64,000 nt of DNA from Ipomoea triloba (taxonomy: Eukaryota; Streptophyta; Magnoliopsida; Solanales; Convolvulaceae): NCBI RefSeq assembly GCF_003576645.1, contig NC_044917.1:16021300-16085299 (forward strand), written 5' to 3'. The position numbers and the translations under genes are program-made. The notes under the pieces were generated by a model. That model was not told the DNA's origin, did no database searches, and was given only the letters and a program-made list of their open reading frames with translations. Below are positions 54,782 through 64,000 of the stretch, piece after piece. Every line of letters starts with the position of its first letter. Within the stretch, counting starts at the first letter, position 1.

Positions 54782-56892
54782 CTCTACCCCCTTAAAAGGA
54801 GCTTCGTCCTCGAAGCTCAAAGCCAATCGGGAACGGAATCATGTCAACAAAGCGAAGGTTGAAGAGTGCTCAATGATACAAGAAGGATAACGAGCAAATG
54901 GGGATTCATGAAGAAGGATTGTATGCCAAAAGATGAGTTCAAAATAGATCAGGGAAAGCCAAGGCAACGAATATGCTGGGTAAGAATTTTATTCATAACT
55001 CTAAGACCTCAATCTAATGCCAAGCACTAAACTACCCAATCCTAAGCAAGCGAAGGATAACACACAACCTAAAAAGAATTCTACCTAAAGCTTAAGCTTG
55101 CCTACCTTGATCACACAACGCTGGAACCGCTTCCTCATCACATCCTCCATATCCTAGGTCGCTCCTTTGGCCACGTGGTTGGATCACACCGCCTTCATGG
55201 ACTTCACTGCTTTCCGGTGCGCTTCTCTTGACTGGGTGACAAAATTCTCACCGGCTTCTCCATAAGATAAAGCATCTTCAAAGGTTACGACTTCAAGCTG
55301 GATATCACGAAGCGCATCATGCACATATATCTTCAGCAGCAAATGCAAAACGCATCACGCATCTGGTCTAACTTGGTCGGCATATGTCTTCTATCGGTCA
55401 TGGGCGGCTTTCATTCTTTCTTGAATCAACTCAACTTTTCCGATGACACTTGCAGACGCTACGATCCTAGGGTTCCCCGATTTACAAAATCTTCCCAACT
55501 GAACGGGCTGCTACACTTCTTTGCTTTAACCTTTTGACAGCTTAGGCGAACTCCATTTTCTTGAAAGATCCAACTCAGAACCATTCCATAATGCAAATTC
55601 GTTTTGGGGACAGAAAATTAAACTAGTACGGTAGTAGATAGAGGAAAATATTTATAGAACGTATGCTCATTTTTGAAAAATTGGACCCAATAAAGAAAAA
55701 AAGAGTGAAAGGTTTAAGTTTTAAGATTCAAGGACAACATTGGTTAAGAATGGAATCAAGAGTTATCAAGGTTACAACTTAGGAAATAAGGTTGTCACCT
55801 TGCACCAAGTCATTACAAAAGGCAAACAAGAACAACGTTTGAAAAGATAGAAGGGATTTTCCAACCAAAGAAATATCGAGTTCTCTAAAGAAAAGAAAAT
55901 AACTCAACTTCGAGAGAAGGTAGGGGCAAAGTTTGTGAACAACGAAAGAGTTCTGTAACGATAGGGTGTTCAAAATTCCAAAGAAAAGAAAGGGATTAGA
56001 TTCCAAGAAGAGTTAGGAATGAGGTCTGGAAAGACAGAAATGATTTTTTTCAACAATAGGGTATGTAATTCTTCAAGGAAGGAAAGGAATTCAGTTTTTG
56101 AAAAGAGATAAGAGTGAGATTTAGAATAAATAGGAGAGACGCCTTAATGAAAGAGTATGCAAGTTTCCAAGGAAAGAAAGGAAATTTAGTTTCAAGGGAA
56201 GATATCAATGAGGTCTAGAATCAATAGGAGGGATTTCTCAACAGGAGGATAGTTAGAATTTCAAGGAACAAGGAGGAATTCGGCTTTAAGAAGGATAGGA
56301 AGTCTCTCAACTCTAAGCGATTTCTTTGGTTTGACGATTCGCTCTTCTACTAGCTAGCTTAGCTACTCTTTATTTCTTTCGTGTCACCGGGGTTCCTTCC
56401 TTAAGTCCTTACACAGGATACCACTTTCAAGATGTGCCGAATAGGTCACACGAGGTCCCTACTTCTTAATTCACTTCTTAGTCTCTTCGCACTTCATGAG
56501 ATCGAACAACTTGATAATGGTGTTTCTTCTTATCTTCGGGGTTGCAGGGGTCCAAGCTTCTTTCCACTTGATTTAGTCCTCTTTGCCTTTAGGGAACTTC
56601 TAACTCGTTCCTTCGCTGCCGCTTCAAGGGTAGGTAGAACTACCTTAAGGTCTGCGAATTACGACCTCGAATACTTCTTCAGGCTTCATCATTACCAAGC
56701 TTAGCTTGCACGAGATTCTTCATCAACGATCTAAAACCTTCTATTTGGCGTGCTTTAACCTTGTCTTGGCGCGTCAATGTCCACTCTTGCCGTTCCCTCA
56801 TAACCGAGGGTCTTCGAGCTCCTAACGCTTTCTTCGTCTCTAATCTAGCTTCAGCAGCGTGAACTTGTTCTTCAAGTCTTGAGGTTAGCGAA
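54782..56892 (-). mobile_element. decayed Tekay-like 3' interior
   Basis: Joins the LTR at 54781 through its polypurine tract and is cut at 56893 by an Athila LTR. Diverged tandem units of ~95 bp (GGAAAGAAAGG...GAGGTCTAGAA theme) occupy about 55850-56310. No polymerase, integrase or chromodomain motif was recognised. Confidence 0.5.
56679..56888 (-). pseudogene. short coiled-coil-like frame, truncated by Athila LTR
   Basis: A minus-strand open frame of about 69 codons with charged heptad-like sequence (LTSRLEEQVHAAEARLETK) ends at 56679-56681. Its upstream part is lost at the Athila insertion. No family recognised; possibly the C-terminus of a Tekay-interior ORF. Confidence 0.25.
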
Positions 56893-58207
56893 TGACAAGG
56901 ATGCAGTATTGTGTAGGGGTTGATTCGTCAAAAGATATTTATGATAAAACGGAAAGTCTGTGACTCCCCGAGTGTCGGTCTCGAAGGAGGGACGTGGAGG
57001 TGTGTCAAACGTTCGGGAGTTTACTTGATTGGATCATGCATAAGATTCGAGTGTGGTGAAGGGTGGATTTGCAAGTGAGAGTGTAGTTCATTGGTTGGTT
57101 TGAGTGCAAGAGAGTAGTAAAGTAAAAGTGATTTTGGGAATATGTAAAAGGGGTAGGGATTGGATAGTGTTCATGAATATTGCATAGTGAGTGTCTAAGG
57201 TCATGGATTAGGATTGCTAGGATATTGTCTATTCAAGAGTGTGTTGTCTTAGTCCTTTTCCACCTTGTGTACTAAGGCTTCTTTGACTTAGGAGTGCCTT
57301 CAAGCATCCAAATTTCTAAGAGGAATTTTATCAAACACTTGAGCTACACACTATCCTACTATTCTTAAGAAGTCCATAGGAACTTTGATTGTGTAAAGCT
57401 TCAAATCCTAACTCTAATCAAAGACATGAAAGAGTCAAGAGCTCAATCTCTCATCTAGATTGGCCAAATCCAAACAAGATCTCATCAAAACAACAATCAA
57501 AAGACAAGAATAGATAATCCATCAACACAAACTCATAGATCCAAGATATAGAAATAAGATCATCACAAAAGCAATATTCAATCACACACTCCAAATCCCT
57601 AGACTAAATTAGCTACTCATGATATGAAATGCAAGCAAAAGCTAATTTAATCCAAGAACAAGATAGCTAAAATTATAGAAATGAAATACAGATCACCTAG
57701 ATAGAAGAAGATCTTCAATCCAAGCTTGTTGTCTTCTACAATGGAGATTGATCTAATCTAAAAACTAAGAAAAAATGGAGAAAGTTCTCCAAAGGAAAAA
57801 CTAAACAAGGGAAAATTAAAATTCTGGAAATTCATCAAAGGGGTTTAAATAGTCTCCGAAATGACAACCCTAGATGAAATTCGCGCATCACGCCTCCACG
57901 CCTCTCACACGCGTGTGAGCGTGCGTGGGGAGCTTCTGGAAAGTTTCCACGCTTGCTCACACGCGTGTGGCCTCCCAGTTTGGTCCTCCAGGGCTCCGCT
58001 TTTGCCTGGTTTGCTCTTTAAGCTTATCTTTTGGTCCTATTTGCTCCCGGGGCTCCTGTTTTACTTCCTTTGAGCTATAAGTAGCTTCTGTGCATCAGTT
58101 AGTGATTTTCAAGCATTTACGCATATGATTTACCAAATAAGGATGCTATAGACGCGATAAAACACCTTAAAATGTGCCTGAAATAAGGGTATCTCGGAGT
58201 CTTATCA
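56893..58207 (-). repeat. Athila 3' LTR (minus)
   Basis: Starts TGATAAGACTCC at 58207. CTCACACGCGTGTGAG at 57904-57919 and CACACGCGTGTG at 57958-57969 precede, on the minus strand, a TATA-like TATTTAAA at 57845-57852. GACTCCCCGAGTGTC near 56966 is shared with all the other Athila LTRs in the window. Confidence 0.85.
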
Positions 58208-60054
58208 AATTTTCCACACTTTGTTTCTTGCTTGTCCTCAAGCAAGACATTTTACTCTCTAAGCATATAAGTCTCCGAGATACTCTCCCATGCAAAACAA
58301 AGCTTTTGGCAAGTCAAAATAATGGGTGTCTCAGACTGTTGAAACGAGGGATATCATTTGTGTAATCTATAAAGGATTTTGGTCAGATGTCAGCAACTCA
58401 AGAAATATTTTCGGGAAATAAAAACCTTTCGTAGATAAACAAGGGATCACACTTCTCGCACCATACGCAAGCATGCATTTCCAATGTTTTGGTTCACCTT
58501 CTATTTAAATAGGGCCTCTAGCCGATCTCACTAGTGGGAACGATGTGCACTAGCTAATTAACTTTCCATCCTTATACGCCAAAGCCCAACGTAAATGTAA
58601 ATGAGGGTAGGGGCATGGACCACTCACCGCTTTTGGCTTAGCGCGGTCCCTCTTTCTTCTCACTTCCTAGGATAACGTCATCGATCCACCCGACTTCACA
58701 TGGAGATCCATGCTTTTTCGAAGGTCAGTGCAATGGGTACTCGAATCCTAGCAAAGCGGCTCACTTCAGCTCTATTTTCTCAATTCTTGGGATCTTTTTA
58801 TGTGAACAACCGACTCCAGATAAAGCTTTTTGCTTACCGAAGACTATGGTTTGGACACAACCCAACGAATTGGCTTCCCTCAATTTTAAACTCTTTGGTG
58901 ATTGGCCTTTTGCCTTTTCGACTTCTCCTCGTGTCAACCCCTCATGCCTTTTTCTATTTAATGTTCAAGGGTTTTGTTTTCTCATTAAGCTCACCATTAG
59001 GCTCTCCTTTTGCCCCATGCCCTACCAAGGTTAGTTCAATTCCGGGCCTTACTAGTTTTATCTTTCTCAAATTAAAGAGTGCACACTCCCACTTCGAGAG
59101 ATCCTTGACTAAGGTCCTACGTAAATAAGAGGTGAACATCATGCAAGCAGGCAAGAATATAAACTTATTTGGCTCTAAACACTCTCATGGGTGCGAAAAG
59201 TAACTTCCTCAAAGATATTTCGAGAGTAAAAATTTTTGGGAATCTAGTCAAAATTCTCCCTAGATAACACAAATAATAACTCTCTTTTCAAAACTGCAAA
59301 TGCACCCGCTTATCATTCCCAAGAGCTTCAACTTCTAATACTAAGCATGTAAGCATGTAAAGCACGAAATGCGTCCTTTCCACACTTTAAAGTAAACATC
59401 GTCCTCGATGTTTCTATACGTACAGGGTAAAAGAACTAAACAGGGATTCTAAGGATAGACAAATAAAAATCCCTATCCACACTTTGGAAATTGCTCTGGG
59501 ATATAGGGTATGCATCAAACGATCCTATTAATCATGGCAAACTGTAATATACTCATACACAAAGCTATAAAGAAAATATTTCCACACTTTAGAGATCAAA
59601 ACGGGCTTAAAATTAGAAAAGGGATAAGAAGATAAACCAAGTATGCATCCCTCTTTCCACACTTTAGCTTCTAGCATAGACTCGCTCCCGTTATAGATGC
59701 TCTATAAGAAATGGAGACATAACATACAAAAAGGGTTTTCGGAGTACTATTCAATTATTATAAGCTGATAGAAATATAAAAGCAATAAAAATAACAAAAA
59801 CTTAGATAATAAAGCATAAAGATAAGTAGAAATATCTGAATAGAAATGCAGAAAAGTAAAGCAGTTGGAAATGAAATAACATAAAGCGATAAAGATAAAT
59901 AAAGCAAAGTAAAGAGATAAAAGAAATAAAAGTCGGAACCCCGCGCATAGGGATCCTAATGGTCAGATGGGGCTAGCAACCATAGTAACCAATAGTCAAG
60001 AAACTCAGAATCAAGTGTCAATCAGTCAGGACCGAGAAAAATCGAAGGAAGGCA
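58208..60054 (-). other. Athila 3' non-coding region (minus)
   Basis: Contains the polypurine tract (58208-58220), a 9-bp-stem hairpin TCTTGCTTG-TCCT-CAAGCAAGA (58226-58247), the conserved block 58505-58640, and five TTTCCACACTTT-type motifs (about 58210, 59382, 59476, 59580, 59663). Open frames across 58700-59130 lie in the conserved block and are not supported as genes. Confidence 0.65.
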
Positions 60055-61274
60055 TCACTCATCACCGAAGGGATGGAATTGCCTGTCGGATCTAGCTTCA
60101 AGAGCGGCAATTCTTCTATCATTTTCCTCCACCGCCTGTCTCATGCGGTTGAGGTCCTCGGTGTGAACATCCTGTCTTGTGGAGATGGATGTAAAGTGGC
60201 CTTGCTGCCAAGTATGCTCCTCTCCTCATGGAGCTGTCTATGAAAATTCTGCGACACGGCCCAATCCATAGGAGTAGGGCCTTGCTCCTGTGCAGCTTCC
60301 TCCTCCTCATTCTCTTCCTCGTCCTCATCATCATCCTCATCAGAAACCTCTAGATCAGGTGCATCATCACCTCCAAGCCTTAATTTTGCAGCAAAGAACT
60401 CACCCACGGAGAAAGAAATAGTACAACCATCGGATCTCTCTCCCATCAACCGGTTCAGTAGGGCCAACCCAATGCACAGTTTAGTAACAAAAGGTCCAAT
60501 AAACACAGTCTGAACCTTTGGCTTTTGTTGGGTTTGGAGCCATTTCCTAGCCTGAACGCCCATGTTGATACTGACATCATTCTCCATGCACCACATGTAG
60601 AATAAGTCCTGCTTGTATACCTTATTTCTATTCGTGGTTCGGCCAGAGATATTTATAGCAAAGGCTAATCTGATAGCCTTCAAAGCATTCCGGGTGATGA
60701 GCTTTGCCTTCAAGTTTGAAGAGTTATATGGGGCATTGTTTGTGATGCTTCTCCAGTATCGTCTAGCAACTTCATCTGAATCAAAATCTTCTTTGAAATC
60801 TCTGAAATATAGCATGGACACGCTTGTTGCATCATGAAAACCGAGTGTAACACCCAAAGTGTTAACAGACATACTGTAGTGGTTGCCGAAAAGAGTGAAT
60901 GAAATAGACTCCCTTGCATCGTTGACTTCCCTTCTAATCTCCAGGGTCGCCAAGAACTCATAGGTGACAGGCGCATAGGTGGGTCCTCTCCACTGAAACA
61001 GATAACGGAGCTGTGGGTGCCTAAGGAGCATATTCACTTCTTCCAAACAACCAAATTCTCTTAAAACATTATCCTCAAAGTGACGGCCAACAGAAAGCTG
61101 CTTCCCTTTATAGTTGTCTACTGTCGCAAGTTGAATGGGTGTCAAGTGTCGTAGTGACCTTGACCCCGGCTCTTGTATAGCCTGTTGAGCAGTAGTGTGC
61201 TGCCGTGTCCTTGATCGACTCAATTCTCCTACATCATGCTTTGACTTCTTTGCAATTTATTTCGAGCGTCCCAT
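60055..61274 (-). pseudogene. ORF B, Athila ORF-1-like protein, nearly intact
   Basis: From ATG 61274 (one base after an acceptor-like TTTGTAG|G) a TAA falls at codon 6 (61257-61259); after that the frame is open for about 345 codons. It includes FQWRGPTYAPVTYEFLATLE, SFTLFGNHYSMSVNTLGVTLG, LFYMWCMENDVSINMG and FIGPFVTKLCIGL, then an acidic tract. A frameshift in a GAGGAGAGGAG run near 60222 moves the C-terminus to another frame, which ends like its relatives (QFHPFGDE) at TGA 60055-60057. Best-preserved ORF B of the second subfamily. Confidence 0.75.
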
Positions 61275-61903
61275 CCTACAAATTATAGAAATTATCATTC
61301 ATGGTAATTGGCTTTGAATAAGTCACCATTATATTTGTGTAAAATTCCTTGTCAAGATAATGGATTTCAAACATATAGGGCTAAGAATTTTCGAAAATTT
61401 CGCCATAGTTTCCCCTATATTTTGGACAAATCAAGCATAAGAATATCAACAATATCATTCCATTATCACACACATGCATAAATTCATCATAAGATATATC
61501 AATTTGATAGTCAAATAAGAAGTCAACTACAAAAGTTAAGAATTTCAAAAAGTCAACTTCATCTTCTTCCCCAAATTCAAAATTAGGGTTTTGAAATTGA
61601 AAATTCAATTTGGGCAATGTAGCATGTGAAAAGTCAAATTGATGACATATAATAGTTCTATAACAAGTTTATTCATCAATTCAAGCATCAATTTCATAAT
61701 TTCAACAAGAAATCTAACAAACCCATTTGTTCATCAATGGTGTTCACACTTGAAGTTCAAGAATATACAACAATCCATCAATGTAACCATTAATAATGAA
61801 AGAAAACATCAAAGGATAGTTCTATGAAGCATTATAACCAATTTAATCATTCAAAATCATTCAAAATCATGCAAGGCATTGTAGAATAAATTTCACATTC
61901 AAA

Positions 61904-61904
61904 N
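61904..61904. other. single N at a contig join
   Basis: 60159-61903 (1745 bases) is repeated from 61905 with an offset of 1746. Same length and single-N format as at 13077. Confidence 0.95.
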
Positions 61905-63649
61905 CGGTGTGAACATCCTGTCTTGTGGAGATGGATGTAAAGTGGCCTTGCTGCCAAGTATGCTCCTCTCCTCATGGAGCTGTCTATGAAAATTCTGCGA
62001 CACGGCCCAATCCATAGGAGTAGGGCCTTGCTCCTGTGCAGCTTCCTCCTCCTCATTCTCTTCCTCGTCCTCATCATCATCCTCATCAGAAACCTCTAGA
62101 TCAGGTGCATCATCACCTCCAAGCCTTAATTTTGCAGCAAAGAACTCACCCACGGAGAAAGAAATAGTACAACCATCGGATCTCTCTCCCATCAACCGGT
62201 TCAGTAGGGCCAACCCAATGCACAGTTTAGTAACAAAAGGTCCAATAAACACAGTCTGAACCTTTGGCTTTTGTTGGGTTTGGAGCCATTTCCTAGCCTG
62301 AACGCCCATGTTGATACTGACATCATTCTCCATGCACCACATGTAGAATAAGTCCTGCTTGTATACCTTATTTCTATTCGTGGTTCGGCCAGAGATATTT
62401 ATAGCAAAGGCTAATCTGATAGCCTTCAAAGCATTCCGGGTGATGAGCTTTGCCTTCAAGTTTGAAGAGTTATATGGGGCATTGTTTGTGATGCTTCTCC
62501 AGTATCGTCTAGCAACTTCATCTGAATCAAAATCTTCTTTGAAATCTCTGAAATATAGCATGGACACGCTTGTTGCATCATGAAAACCGAGTGTAACACC
62601 CAAAGTGTTAACAGACATACTGTAGTGGTTGCCGAAAAGAGTGAATGAAATAGACTCCCTTGCATCGTTGACTTCCCTTCTAATCTCCAGGGTCGCCAAG
62701 AACTCATAGGTGACAGGCGCATAGGTGGGTCCTCTCCACTGAAACAGATAACGGAGCTGTGGGTGCCTAAGGAGCATATTCACTTCTTCCAAACAACCAA
62801 ATTCTCTTAAAACATTATCCTCAAAGTGACGGCCAACAGAAAGCTGCTTCCCTTTATAGTTGTCTACTGTCGCAAGTTGAATGGGTGTCAAGTGTCGTAG
62901 TGACCTTGACCCCGGCTCTTGTATAGCCTGTTGAGCAGTAGTGTGCTGCCGTGTCCTTGATCGACTCAATTCTCCTACATCATGCTTTGACTTCTTTGCA
63001 ATTTATTTCGAGCGTCCCATCCTACAAATTATAGAAATTATCATTCATGGTAATTGGCTTTGAATAAGTCACCATTATATTTGTGTAAAATTCCTTGTCA
63101 AGATAATGGATTTCAAACATATAGGGCTAAGAATTTTCGAAAATTTCGCCATAGTTTCCCCTATATTTTGGACAAATCAAGCATAAGAATATCAACAATA
63201 TCATTCCATTATCACACACATGCATAAATTCATCATAAGATATATCAATTTGATAGTCAAATAAGAAGTCAACTACAAAAGTTAAGAATTTCAAAAAGTC
63301 AACTTCATCTTCTTCCCCAAATTCAAAATTAGGGTTTTGAAATTGAAAATTCAATTTGGGCAATGTAGCATGTGAAAAGTCAAATTGATGACATATAATA
63401 GTTCTATAACAAGTTTATTCATCAATTCAAGCATCAATTTCATAATTTCAACAAGAAATCTAACAAACCCATTTGTTCATCAATGGTGTTCACACTTGAA
63501 GTTCAAGAATATACAACAATCCATCAATGTAACCATTAATAATGAAAGAAAACATCAAAGGATAGTTCTATGAAGCATTATAACCAATTTAATCATTCAA
63601 AATCATTCAAAATCATGCAAGGCATTGTAGAATATCATTCAAAATCATT
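61905..63649 (-). repeat. second copy of 60159-61903 (likely unmerged contig overlap)
   Basis: Includes a duplicate ORF B (ATG 63020, cut at 61905). Matching is exact until about 15 bases before the end of the first copy, where 42-bp duplications start in this one. Only one ORF B should be counted. Confidence 0.9.
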
Positions 63650-63830
63650 CAAAATCATGCAAGGCATTGTAGAATAAATTTCAAAATCATTCAAAATCAT
63701 GCAAGGCATTGTAGAATAAATTTCAAAATCATTCAAAATCATGCAAGGCATTGTAGAATAAATTTCACATTCAAACTCTATCATGCAAGGCATTGTAGAA
63801 TAAATTTCACATTCAAACTCTATCAAACTC
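63617..63830. repeat. 42-bp staircase tandem duplications
   Basis: GCAAGGCATT occurs at 63617, 63659, 63701, 63743 and 63785, every 42 bases, while the sequence between successive copies changes. The first copy of this region (61871) has a single unit. Open frames here are repeat artefacts. Confidence 0.9.
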
Positions 63831-64000
63831 ATGAATATTCAAGGATAAAGAGTAAAAAAGATGAAAGATTACCTTGATGTTGATGTTTTAATCTTCTTTG
63901 AATGGTAAAAAGTGAGAAGTATATTCAAACCTTGAGTTTGGTTCTTCCTTGCGTGGAGAGGAGAAGAGAAAAATTGATTTTGGGAGCAAAATAAGGTGGG

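Larger units (their letters stand above)
61276..63872 (-). other. predicted leader intron before ORF B (length inflated)
   Basis: Minus-strand donor CAAG|GTAATC at 63872 and acceptor TTTGTAG|G at 61276. The span includes the duplicated 1745-bp segment and the 42-bp duplications; without them the intron is about 0.7-0.85 kb, similar to the 705-nt intron at 50918. Confidence 0.5.
56893..64000 (-). mobile_element. third Athila-type element, 3' half (runs off the window)
   Basis: 3' LTR 56893-58207, polypurine tract, 3' non-coding region, ORF B, leader intron and leader exon in minus orientation. The 5' part lies beyond 64000. GCGAA (56888-56892) is the candidate target site. Length is inflated by the 1746-bp duplication at the N (61904). 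Confidence 0.85.

Noticed and set aside
58700..59128. 142-codon plus-strand frame
   Set aside because: Lies across the conserved non-coding block of a minus-strand element; the homologous regions at 16670 and 24822 do not keep the frame.
61905..62969. Second ORF B as an independent gene copy
   Set aside because: Identical to 60159-61223 and created by the duplicated segment at the N join.

Overview
The window is plant nuclear DNA, almost certainly from a eudicot. It has Athila-type and Tekay-type Ty3/gypsy elements, SIRE/Tork-like Ty1/copia LTRs, CACTA, Mutator-like and PIF/Harbinger-like DNA elements, a tRNA-derived SINE and an endogenous caulimovirid fragment. No intact host gene was found, and the species cannot be fixed from the sequence. 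Nearly every base belongs to nested, mostly non-autonomous transposable elements. No reverse transcriptase or integrase reading frame is preserved anywhere.

Layout. 1-1197: end of a Copia element and its LTR, inserted in a caulimovirid coat-protein-like pseudogene (1198-2207, minus). 2400-6370: AT-rich DNA with a foldback element, a SINE (5271-5464) and a Tourist-like MITE (5534-5951). 6371-8512: a ~56-bp tandem repeat split by a solo Athila LTR. 8513-18379: a non-autonomous Athila element (+) with perfect target-site duplication CCAAG. 18542-23294 plus 31947-32083: a minus-strand Copia LTR and decayed 3' coding region, split by a second non-autonomous Athila element (23295-31946, minus, TSD GAAGT). 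33586-38102: an Athila LTR fragment cut by a Tekay-like 5' LTR of about 3 kb. 38103-42790: an Athila remnant carrying a Pack-MULE and a foldback MULE. 42790-47812: a small unknown pseudogene and a ~90-bp minisatellite with a CACTA element (44437-47044, TSD TGT). 47813-52452: an Athila copy with gag-protease but no polymerase. 52455-56892: a Tekay 3' LTR (minus) and decayed interior. 56893-64000: the 3' half of a further Athila element (minus).

The most interesting structure is shared by all the Athila-type copies. A second ORF (ORF B, Athila ORF-1-like) lies behind its own apparent promoter cassette: two or three GC-rich palindromes (core CACACGCGTGTG), a TATA-like box, a short leader exon and a GT-AG leader intron ending a few bases before the ATG. 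The same palindrome-TATA arrangement sits in the LTRs. A pair of RNA hairpins with compensatory changes follows ORF A, and another hairpin lies just before the polypurine tract.

Two technical warnings apply. A single N at 13077 and another at 61904 each separate two copies of a 1745-bp segment, with exactly the same 1746-bp offset. Three unrelated loci (2200-2400, 14769-14960, 63617-63830) carry shifting tandem duplications of exactly 42 bp. Both patterns look like assembly artefacts, and coordinates, ORF lengths and intron lengths there should be read accordingly.
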